The translations under genes and the position numbers were made by a program. From Erythrobacter sp. (GTDB lineage Bacteria; Pseudomonadota; Alphaproteobacteria; Sphingomonadales; Sphingomonadaceae), in the NCBI GenBank assembly GCA_003483125.1, contig DMWU01000043.1:1-7668 (forward strand): a stretch of DNA of 7,668 nt. Direction: 5' to 3'. The notes below the pieces were generated by a model that had not been told where the DNA came from, made no database searches, and saw only the letters and a program-made list of their open reading frames with translations. Below are positions 1-5,234 of the stretch, in pieces. The number at the start of each line of letters is the position of its first letter. Within the stretch, counting starts at the first letter, position 1.

Positions 1-226
1 CAGCAAGCGACATACCTATACCCAGTGTGAGGGCCGGAACCGCAATCAGGGCGATCAGTTCCGCCGCATCCGCCCCAAGAGGTGGAGAAAGGAGAAGCAC
101 CAGTCGGGCGGTGTCGCCAGAGTAGGCCAGAGGACTGTTTGAAATTGCGCCGATATTGACAACTGCCAACAGCGCGGAGACCGCCAACCAAGCGATTCCC
201 ACGTGGAGCGCGGACTGTGCAGACAT
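1..226 (-). CDS. Putative integral membrane protein, N-terminal part (cut by window edge)
   Basis: The frame is open from an ATG at 226 to the left edge, giving 75 codons without a stop. The visible part is strongly hydrophobic, with a likely membrane segment at about residues 8-29 and another at about 56-75. A short polar stretch with the motif YSGDTARL lies between them. I do not recognise the family and give no function. An in-frame ATG at 253 would add nine residues (MLVERGRYG) and has a weak AGGGC about ten bases upstream; a TGA blocks any longer version. Neither start has a strong Shine-Dalgarno sequence. It has the same orientation as the PilZ gene 280 bp upstream, so cotranscription is possible but not shown. 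A competing frame, open from a GTG at 359 to the window edge, has shadow-like composition (rich in R, G, C) over this part, so I prefer the hydrophobic frame. Confidence 0.45.
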   Translation of the reverse strand, partial: MSAQSALHVGIAWLAVSALLAVVNIGAISNSPLAYSGDTARLVLLLSPPLGADAAELIALIAVPALTLGIGMSLA

Positions 227-509
227 GCCATATCTGCCGCGTTCCACCAGCATGCATCAAGCCCTGCCCTGTGCCGGTAAGAATCGCGGAAATTGCATTT
301 TGGACTGCATCAGAACCGCTGAGCCCCTCAACCCGTTTCTCCGCCTCGGTACGGTCCACCTAATGCAGGTCATCCAGCGAGCCGGTTGCTTTAATCAATC
401 CGGATGGCAAGCCAGATGACTTCGCCCAGAGCAATTCGAGACGAATTTATGGCAAACTAGGGTTAAATAAGCGGAAATGCCGACCCGTCTGAGGGGAGGA
501 CTATACCGC
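227..509. other. Intergenic stretch with no convincing gene
   Basis: This stretch lies between the PilZ stop and the start of the left-edge membrane protein. I see no RNA gene, no terminator with a T-run and no convincing promoter. On the minus strand one frame is open from 446 down to a TAG at 360-362, and again from a GTG at 359 onward. The first about 38 codons after the TAG (containing EAEKRVEGLSGSDAVQNAIS) look more protein-like than chance. This could be remnant coding sequence, but there is no start codon with a ribosome-binding site to support a live gene. Confidence 0.4.
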
Positions 510-1136
510 CTAGTCGCTCAGAAGCTTGGGGCACTGGATTTTGGCAGCGACGATGGCCAGGTCCTGGAAGGTGAACGTATCATCAAATACAACACCATAC
601 TGGTTGCGATTACGCCATCGAACCTTTGCCCTGATTTCCGGGACGCCTGCGGCCTCGATGCGCACTGTCTGATCGATTGCGAACAATCGGTCACATTCGA
701 TGCGCGCACCCTGCTGCGAGAGGTTTTCGACAAATGCTTCCGAATCGCCACTCATGGTCCTGAGTTTCGCAGGAAATTGCAGGCCAAGGCGAAGCGCGCG
801 CTTGGGGAACACGCTATCCTCGGAAATCACGCGGTCGACATTCACGGGACCCTTGAACTCAAAACCAGCTTCACGGCCCCTTATCCACCTGTGTTCGAGA
901 TCGAACTTGTCGCCGCATTGCAATTCAAGCTGCATCTCCGTGCACTCGGGCAAAGCGTGAAACAGTTTCACGCTTACGCCTGTCGAGGAGACGTCGCGCA
1001 AGACGCAAACAAATTCACCGTAAGCCGAGACAAGTTTGGCAGCACGAATAAGCAGCCTGAAGCGCGGAGCGTGGCGCGATTCATCTGCATCCGTCATTCC
1101 GGAAGCGATTCCCGGCTCGAATCCGGCATAATCCAT
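510..1136 (-). CDS. Tandem PilZ-domain protein, candidate cyclic-di-GMP effector
   Basis: The protein has 208 residues and two PilZ-like beta-barrel domains; no membrane segment or signal peptide is visible. The first domain carries the c-di-GMP binding signature, with RHAPR (RxxxR) at residues 21-25 and DVSSTG (DxSxxG) at 48-53. The second has NLSQQG at 138-143, but the preceding arginine motif is KxxxR (112-116) instead of RxxxR, so its binding may be weaker or lost. It ends with a typical W174 to G181 beta-strand (VRWRNRNQYG). PilZ proteins of this layout usually act in the cytoplasm as allosteric receptors for motility, surface or polysaccharide traits; the partner here is unknown. I chose the ATG at 1136, with GGGGA eight bases upstream. 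A TTG sits just before it at 1139, and an ATG at 1097 would remove 13 residues but keep both domains. Confidence 0.85.
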   Translation of the reverse strand: MDYAGFEPGIASGMTDADESRHAPRFRLLIRAAKLVSAYGEFVCVLRDVSSTGVSVKLFHALPECTEMQLELQCGDKFDLEHRWIRGREAGFEFKGPVNVDRVISEDSVFPKRALRLGLQFPAKLRTMSGDSEAFVENLSQQGARIECDRLFAIDQTVRIEAAGVPEIRAKVRWRNRNQYGVVFDDTFTFQDLAIVAAKIQCPKLLSD

Positions 1137-1326
1137 CAAAACAATCCCCGTCGTGGCCAGTTTTCTAGTGGCTTGGCCTGTATGATGCTCAAGCTAACGA
1201 GCAGAACTTAGCGTCTTAGGGGTTAAAACGGATATAACACGAACAATGCTTAGCTGGACGCAATGGGAGTATGACGAACACTCAGGTTCGATAGGTTTCA
1301 GAAGCATCTGCGAACATATTCACGAA

Positions 1327-1413
1327 TGGTGCGGGTGGTGGGACTCGAACCCACACGATCTATAGGATCAGGGGATTTTAAGTCCCCGGCGTCTACCATT
1401 CCGCCACACCCGC
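1327..1413 (-). tRNA. tRNA-Leu (anticodon UAA), CCA encoded
   Basis: The minus strand folds as a complete 87-nt class II tRNA. The acceptor arm is GCGGGTG paired with CACCCGC, followed by discriminator A and an encoded CCA (1330-1327). The anticodon stem GGGGA/TCCCC holds the loop CTTAAAA, with anticodon TAA at 1380-1378. A long variable arm (GATC-CTATA-GATC) and the T-arm GTGGG-TTCGAGT-CCCAC are present. The long variable arm, discriminator A and UAA anticodon identify leucine; it reads UUA and UUG codons. It lies 158 nt downstream of ihfB on the same strand, and no integrase or duplicated 3' end suggests use as an attachment site. Confidence 0.97.
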
Positions 1414-1508
1414 CTGGCAATACGTGCAATGCAGCGCGCCGCATAGGGCCCTCAGCGCCAATTGTCGCCCTGTTTTTGTCGAAATGCGAGCGGAAAAGGG
1501 TCAGGGGC

Positions 1509-1514
1509 ATTATA
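1509..1514 (-). promoter_or_regulatory. Candidate -10 box for tRNA-Leu
   Basis: The minus strand shows a perfect TATAAT about 95 nt upstream of the mature tRNA 5' end, followed by the GC-rich run GCCCC. That kind of discriminator is typical of stringently controlled stable-RNA promoters. No good -35 box is found 16-18 bp upstream (best: ATATAG), so this is a tentative call. The tRNA could also be read through from ihfB. Confidence 0.35.
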
Positions 1515-1571
1515 GCGGGGTCGTCGCCCAGCTATATCGGCCCTTTGGACGAAAAGTTGAATGCTTGGCTT

Positions 1572-1853
1572 TCAGTCCTGATTCAAGCGGCGACGCATTT
1601 CCTTGCCCGCCTTGAAGAAAGGAACGCATTTTGCCGGCACGTCGACCAGTTCGCCCGTGCGCGGGTTACGTCCCGTCCTTGCATCGCGCTCGCGAGTAGA
1701 AAAGGCGCCGAAGCCGCGCAATTCAACACGCCCGCCCTCAGCAAGCCGATTGGCAATTTCGTCAAAAAAGATGTCAACGATTTGCTCGATCTCATCAGCG
1801 CGCAACTCAGGATTGTCCCGATGAAGCGCCTGTAGCAGTTCAGATCTGATCAT
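1572..1853 (-). CDS. ihfB: Integration host factor beta subunit
   Basis: The protein has 93 residues, the usual length for IHF beta. It pairs with IHF alpha to bind and sharply bend DNA in the nucleoid, supporting transcription, replication and recombination. The sequence follows the family throughout: the start [10 protein letters not shown], the dimerising helices (about 1-40), the beta-arm lead [12 protein letters not shown] (40-51), and the arm tip RNPRTGE (62-68), whose proline (Pro64) intercalates into DNA. The end, [15 protein letters not shown], is also typical. IHF beta is favoured over HU by the RSELLQAL start and the [13 protein letters not shown] arm. The ATG at 1853 has GGGAG seven bases upstream. 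The gene stands alone, with 248 bp to the GntR gene upstream and the tRNA-Leu downstream. The upstream gap is rich in inverted repeats, which suggests its own regulated promoter. Confidence 0.95.
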   Translation of the reverse strand: MIRSELLQALHRDNPELRADEIEQIVDIFFDEIANRLAEGGRVELRGFGAFSTRERDARTGRNPRTGELVDVPAKCVPFFKAGKEMRRRLNQD

Positions 1854-1895
1854 TTCCGTCTCCCGGCCACTATCCCCCCCACGCGACCGATATCA

Positions 1896-1906
1896 GGGGT
1901 CACCCC
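1896..1906. repeat. 11-bp inverted repeat in the ihfB leader
   Basis: GGGGT-C-ACCCC is a perfect inverted repeat around one central base, about 43 bp upstream of the ihfB ATG. It could be a small operator, or a short hairpin in the mRNA leader. No function can be assigned from sequence alone. Confidence 0.4.
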
Positions 1907-1994
1907 AGTTTCATCCGGTCACATATCGATCCAAAATGCGCCGTCGGGGCTGTCCGCCATGATGTCAGAGGTGAAGGCGCGCCGCAAGCACGCT

Positions 1995-2010
1995 CTTCAA
2001 AAAATTGAAG
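1995..2010. repeat. Inverted repeat upstream of ihfB
   Basis: CTTCAA-AAAA-TTGAAG is a perfect 6-bp inverted repeat with a 4-nt A-rich spacer, 142 bp upstream of the ihfB start. Its size and spacing suit a dimeric regulator better than a terminator, and it is not followed by a GC-rich stem. A weak -35/-10 pair on the minus strand (TTGCGG at 1987-1982, 17 bp, CATCAT at 1964-1959) lies just downstream of it. The repeat may therefore sit immediately upstream of the ihfB promoter; this is inference. Confidence 0.4.
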
Positions 2011-2036
2011 CGATTCTACGCATTTTTGGCACAAAT

Positions 2037-2050
2037 CAGGAAATTTCCTG
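2037..2050. promoter_or_regulatory. Perfect 14-bp palindrome, candidate operator between gntR and ihfB
   Basis: CAGGAAATTTCCTG is a perfect uninterrupted palindrome. It lies 52 bp past the end of the GntR gene and 184 bp upstream of the ihfB start. With no loop and no T-run it is not a terminator, and it looks like a homodimer binding site. A possible -10 (TAGAAT, minus strand) lies within 30 bp downstream in the ihfB direction. Confidence 0.4.
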
Positions 2051-2101
2051 CCCATTGCGAGGCATTGACCAGTAGGAGCGACACCTTGTGGCCAGGCAAA
2101 C

Positions 2102-2440
2102 CTAACTCTCTGCGAGTAGGCTGACCGGATCAATCCCCAGACGTGCCATTCGCGCCCGCAGTTCGGGCCATTCCTGACTCAGGAACTGCTCGCGCTCGCT
2201 TTGCCGAAGGCGGTCAGCGGCACCGTGCACGACATACATGCCAACACCCCGCTGGACTTCGACAAGCCCGTCATTCTGGAACTGCTGATAGGCCTTTGCC
2301 ACTGTGAGCGGATTGGCGCCTTGTTCAGCCGCAAGGGCGCGCACCGAGGGCAACATATCGCCTTCGCCATATTTGCCTTCAATAATCGCAGCGGCAATCT
2401 GGTCGCGCAACTTCAGATAAACTGGACGGCTTTGGCTCAT
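2102..2440 (-). CDS. GntR-family transcriptional regulator, YtrA subfamily
   Basis: The protein has 112 residues, typical of the small YtrA-type GntR regulators, which have a winged helix and only a short C-terminal dimerisation part. The winged helix-turn-helix covers residues 5-71. Family landmarks are PVYLKLRDQIAAAI (6-19), the LPSVRALAAEQGANPLTVAKAY block (30-51) with the recognition helix, and the wing VEVQRGVGMYV (60-70). Residues 72-112 form the short helical tail. The start is the ATG at 2440, preceded by GAGG at suitable spacing; a longer in-frame reading to 2503 adds 21 residues unlike the family. It is divergent from the peptide transporter with about 200 bp between starts. YtrA-type regulators usually repress a neighbouring membrane-transport gene and their own, so the transporter is the likely target (inference). 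The ligand is unknown. Confidence 0.88.
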   Translation of the reverse strand: MSQSRPVYLKLRDQIAAAIIEGKYGEGDMLPSVRALAAEQGANPLTVAKAYQQFQNDGLVEVQRGVGMYVVHGAADRLRQSEREQFLSQEWPELRARMARLGIDPVSLLAES

Positions 2441-2485
2441 TTTTTCCTCGCATACCCGTTCTTTGGCCCACCCCAGGCCTAGTGC

Positions 2486-2503
2486 ATGGTGCGTCAGTGC
2501 CAT
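2486..2503. promoter_or_regulatory. Imperfect inverted repeat between gntR and the peptide transporter
   Basis: The 18-bp segment ATGGTGCGTCAGTGCCAT has ATGG...CCAT arms that continue imperfectly inward. It lies about 45 bp upstream of the GntR start and about 25 bp before the candidate transporter promoter. The position suits an operator for the divergent regulator. The symmetry is only partial, so this is a weak call. Confidence 0.3.
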
Positions 2504-2527
2504 AATACAGCGGGTCGCGTCAAGTTT

Positions 2528-2557
2528 TTGGCAAATGCGGTTGCGAGTGAAACTAAT
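2528..2557 (+). promoter_or_regulatory. Candidate promoter of the peptide transporter
   Basis: TTGGCA (2528-2533, five of six matches to a -35 box) is followed after 18 bp by ACTAAT (2552-2557, four of six matches to a -10 box). Transcription would start near 2564, giving a leader of about 80 nt before the GTG at 2646. It would also exclude the upstream ATG codons at 2463 and 2556 as starts. This is prediction by eye only. Confidence 0.35.
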
Positions 2558-2600
2558 GCTTCACAAGGGAGAAACAGACGCTAGGGTGCCTCGCTTCAAG

Positions 2601-2642
2601 GGGGGAAGACCCCCAATAGGGAAAACTACCAGGGAGAATCCC
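2601..2642 (+). promoter_or_regulatory. Leader hairpins around the transporter ribosome-binding site
   Basis: A first hairpin is GGGGG-AAGA-CCCCC (2601-2614). A second is GGGA-GAA-TCCC (2632-2642), whose left arm is the Shine-Dalgarno sequence of the GTG start. An alternative pairing joins CTTCAAGGGGG (2594-2604) to CCCCC (2640-2644) and CTTGAAG (2652-2658), which would enclose the start codon. These structures compete with each other, a layout that allows translational control. No known riboswitch class is recognised. Confidence 0.35.
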
Positions 2643-2645
2643 CCA

Positions 2646-4298
2646 GTGACGCTTGAAGAAATTATTGTCGCAATCGCGGCATCGTTTCTCGTGCTGCTGC
2701 TTATCGGCGGCGCAACGATCGTAACTTCCTCTAAAGCGGAATTTGCCGGACACCCCAAGGGTTTGTTCGTGCTGTTCTTTGCCGAAATGTGGGAGCGCTT
2801 CTCATATTACGGCATGAGGGCGCTGCTGATTTTCTATCTGACTCAGCACTGGCTTTTCAATGACGAGAAAGCCTCTGTCATTTACGGTGCCTACACCGCG
2901 CTGGTGTATATCGCGCCAGTGCTGGGTGGCTATCTGGCCGACAAGTATCTGGGGCAGCGCAAAGCTGTTCTGTTTGGCGCAGTATTGCTTACCATCGGCC
3001 ACTTCCTGATGGCATTCGAGGGTGAAGGCTCGCTCGGCCAGAACAATCCTATGATCGACATTTTCTGGGCGGCGTTGGCCTTCATTATCGTGGGCTCAGG
3101 CTTCCTAAAAGCCAACATCTCGGTCATCGTTGGTCAGCTCTATCCGCGCACCGACATCCGCCGCGATGGTGCATATACCATTTTCTACATGGGCATTAAC
3201 GTCGGTGCCGCAGTAGGCACGATTATCGCTGGCTATCTCGGCCAGACCCACGGGTGGGCTTATGGCTTCGGTGCCGCCGGTATCGGCATGCTGCTGGGCC
3301 TGATCGTATTCATCGTGTTCAAACCGCTGCTTATGGGCAAGGGCGAGAGTTCCGTACCTGAAAAGCTCAATGCACCATACATGGGCATGAAGTTTGAATG
3401 GTTCCTCTATCTTGTCGGCTTCGGAGCAGTCGCTGTGACTTGGTGGCTGGTGCAGAACCAGGCCGTTGTCGGAACCATACTTGGCGTATTTGGCCTCGCG
3501 CTCGTGGCATATGTCATCTGGGAAGCGATCAAGATCGGCGGAGACGACAGGGACCGCATCTTCGCAGCGATGTTCCTGATTGTTGGTTCGGTCCTGTTCT
3601 GGGCGCTATTCGAACAGGCAGGCTCCAGCCTCAACCTGTTCACCGATCGCTATGTCGATCGCCAGGGTGTCTCGGCATCGATCTTCCAGTCGATCAATCC
3701 GATCTACATCATAATGCTTGCACCGCTTTTCGCCGGGTTATGGACCTGGCTCGCGAAGAGAGGCCTCGAGCCTTCGACCCCGGCCAAGTTCGGCCTGGCG
3801 TTGATCCAGCTCGGCGCGGGCTTCCTTGTGCTGGTGCTAGGCGCAAGCACGGTAGGCATGGAGAACATGACGCCGGTCATCTTCGTATTCCTGATCTACC
3901 TGCTGCATACCACTGGTGAGCTTTGCCTCAGCCCGGTTGGCCTCTCGGCGATGAACCGCTTGGCCCCTACGCATATGGCATCGCTGATTATGGGCACTTG
4001 GTTCTTCGCTTCGGCAACCGGCAACTTCGTGGCCGGCATGATCGCATCTGCAACCGGTTCGGAGGCGGCATCAGGCGAAGGTGCATCGAAGGAAACCGTG
4101 CTCTCTGTTTACAGCCAGATCGGCTGGATCGCAGTTGCGGTTGGTGTTGGCGTGATCGTGATCAGCCCCTTCATTAAGAAGCTGATGCACCTCGATACGC
4201 TCAAGGATGAGACTGTCGATGACGACCTGCTGGGTCGGGCCGAAGCTGGCCTGGAAGCGCAGGAGGGCGGCATGCATCCGGCGACTCGCCAGGACTAG
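2646..4298 (+). CDS. POT/PTR2-family proton-coupled oligopeptide transporter
   Basis: This inner-membrane MFS-type symporter takes up di- and tripeptides with protons. From the GTG start it has 550 residues and all POT signatures. These are ExxERFxYY at 47-55 (EMWERFSYY, proton coupling on TM1), GGYLAD at 94-99 with the first PTR2 signature, GFLKANIS at 152-159, FYMGINVGA at 180-188 (second PTR2 signature), FWALFEQ at 318-324 (TM7), and GELCLSP at 424-430 (TM10). I chose the GTG at 2646 because AGGGAG lies nine bases upstream and the coding sequence before it is non-hydrophobic and atypical; the frame is open back to an ATG at 2463. Even so, a hydrophobic helix (about residues 6-26) precedes TM1, which is more than most bacterial POTs have. 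The C-terminal tail after residue 510 is acidic. It is divergent from the GntR gene and ended by a strong terminator, so probably monocistronic. Substrate range is inferred from family. Confidence 0.93.
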   Translation: MTLEEIIVAIAASFLVLLLIGGATIVTSSKAEFAGHPKGLFVLFFAEMWERFSYYGMRALLIFYLTQHWLFNDEKASVIYGAYTALVYIAPVLGGYLADKYLGQRKAVLFGAVLLTIGHFLMAFEGEGSLGQNNPMIDIFWAALAFIIVGSGFLKANISVIVGQLYPRTDIRRDGAYTIFYMGINVGAAVGTIIAGYLGQTHGWAYGFGAAGIGMLLGLIVFIVFKPLLMGKGESSVPEKLNAPYMGMKFEWFLYLVGFGAVAVTWWLVQNQAVVGTILGVFGLALVAYVIWEAIKIGGDDRDRIFAAMFLIVGSVLFWALFEQAGSSLNLFTDRYVDRQGVSASIFQSINPIYIIMLAPLFAGLWTWLAKRGLEPSTPAKFGLALIQLGAGFLVLVLGASTVGMENMTPVIFVFLIYLLHTTGELCLSPVGLSAMNRLAPTHMASLIMGTWFFASATGNFVAGMIASATGSEAASGEGASKETVLSVYSQIGWIAVAVGVGVIVISPFIKKLMHLDTLKDETVDDDLLGRAEAGLEAQEGGMHPATRQD

Positions 4299-4324
4299 GG
4301 CACAAATCAAATCGTGAATGGGAG

Positions 4325-4357
4325 GCGCGCGCTCGCATCAAGCGAGAGCGCGCTTTT
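4325..4357 (+). terminator. Rho-independent terminator of the peptide transporter
   Basis: The stem is GCGCGC, a G.A mismatch, then CTCGC, with loop ATCAA and the complementary arm, followed directly by TTTT and an AT-rich stretch. It starts 27 bp after the transporter stop codon. It separates the transporter transcript from the NnrU gene. Confidence 0.85.
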
Positions 4358-4454
4358 CAATTGCGATCGCGATCTTGGCGAAAGCTATTCACCTGTCTTC
4401 CTTGCCAATCACTGCAAATTTGGGCCACAAATGCTGTGAGAAGGAGCGAACGTA

Positions 4455-5129
4455 ATGGATGACGCATTAGTTGAACTGGTTGCCGCAAACTTGGCCTTCG
4501 TCGGCACGCATTTCGCACTCTCGCACCCTCTGCGCGCACCATTAGTGCGCGTTTTAGGAGATCGCGGTTTCCAGGTCGTCTATTCCCTGGTCGCCTTTGC
4601 GGCGCTCGGCTGGGTCTATGTCGCCTTCAAATCCGCTCCTACGGCAGATTTGGGTGGTTCAGGCGACATGGGCTGGATCATAGCGACGGTGATCATGCTG
4701 CCCGCCATGGTGCTGTTTGCCGGGTCGTTAATTGGCAACCCGGCACTGCCAACACCCGATGCAAGCGACAGGGCACGCCAGGAGCCTGCTGGCGTATTCA
4801 TTGTAACGCGGCATCCATTGATGTGGTCATTCGCGCTGTGGGCGCTGTCCCATATTATCCTGATGTGGAGCTGGCGGACCATGATTACGGCGCTGGCAAT
4901 GGGCTTTCTGGCGCTGGTTGGTGCTCATCTGCAGGATGGCAAGAAGCAACAGGCAATGGGTGATGCCTGGGAAGAGTGGCAAAGCAAGACCTCGTTCTGG
5001 CCGCGATTTGGCCGAATTTTTGGTGTTGGTCCCCTGTGGTGGATGCTCGGTTTGATCCTATGGCTGATTTTTAGCTGGGCCCATTTGCAGATTGGCGGAA
5101 TTCCGGCAGGAGTTTGGCTCTGGTTCTAG
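4455..5129 (+). CDS. NnrU-family integral membrane protein
   Basis: The protein has 224 residues and about six membrane segments (roughly 5-22, 40-58, 73-93, 122-140, 143-159 and 194-212). The N-terminal FVGTHFALSHPLR (15-27) and the YSLVAFAALGWVYVAF segment (43-58) follow the NnrU pattern. Residues 118-133 (TRHPLMWSFALWALSH) form the RHP motif shared with membrane methyltransferases of the isoprenylcysteine/PEMT type. NnrU was named in denitrifiers, where it lies near nitric-oxide reductase genes. Alphaproteobacteria carry homologues with no such context, and no denitrification gene is seen here, so the role is unknown; methyl transfer or a NnrU-like isomerase role are only possibilities. 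AAGGAG eight bases before the ATG gives a clear start. It is isolated from the transporter by a terminator and lies 105 bp before the MlaA gene, with no evident terminator between, so cotranscription with mlaA is possible. Confidence 0.85.
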   Translation: MDDALVELVAANLAFVGTHFALSHPLRAPLVRVLGDRGFQVVYSLVAFAALGWVYVAFKSAPTADLGGSGDMGWIIATVIMLPAMVLFAGSLIGNPALPTPDASDRARQEPAGVFIVTRHPLMWSFALWALSHIILMWSWRTMITALAMGFLALVGAHLQDGKKQQAMGDAWEEWQSKTSFWPRFGRIFGVGPLWWMLGLILWLIFSWAHLQIGGIPAGVWLWF

Positions 5130-5234
5130 CCTCGAGCAGGCGAAGCGCCGCAAATGCTGACGGACCGATTCACCTTCTATTTGAATTGGACCACAAGATT
5201 CGCCAAATAGTAGTGGGGGTTTGAAGGAACGCAT

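Noticed and set aside
477..1211. Long plus-strand frame of 244 codons opposite the PilZ gene
   Set aside because: The minus strand encodes a clear tandem PilZ protein with both motifs, and the plus-strand product resembles no family; it is a shadow.
1215..1235. TTAACC half-site upstream of the PilZ gene as a CtrA box
   Set aside because: Only one half-site is present, and the TTAA-N7-TTAA pattern is not met.
1327..1413. tRNA-Leu as an integration site for a mobile element
   Set aside because: No integrase gene and no repeated tRNA 3' end is seen, and both neighbours are housekeeping genes.
1918..1961. A 13-codon leader peptide (MADSPDGAFWIDM) before ihfB
   Set aside because: There is no ribosome-binding site, no cluster of regulatory codons and no attenuator-like stems; such short frames are common by chance.
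2441..2503. Longer N-terminus of the GntR regulator
   Set aside because: The family begins near PVYLKLRDQI, and the ATG at 2440 has a clear GAGG; the extension overlaps the likely promoter and operator region.
2581..2640. Resemblance of CTAGGGTGCC and GGGAAAACTACCAGGGAGA to guanidine-I (ykkC) riboswitch words
   Set aside because: The central GGTCCGAGAG-type element and the side helices are missing and the segment is too short. G-rich and purine-rich runs can produce such similarity by chance.
2463..2645. Longer N-terminus of the peptide transporter starting at the ATG at 2463 or 2556
   Set aside because: The added residues are basic, non-conserved in style and lack a good Shine-Dalgarno sequence, and they cross the candidate promoter and hairpins. 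The GTG at 2646 has AGGGAG at good spacing.
3398..3919. Plus-strand frame of 173 codons inside the peptide transporter
   Set aside because: It is the shifted frame of a conserved POT gene, rich in Arg, Cys and Pro, with no ribosome-binding site.
5139..5151. Small GGCG-AAG-CGCC hairpin after the NnrU gene as a terminator
   Set aside because: The stem has only four pairs and no T-run follows.
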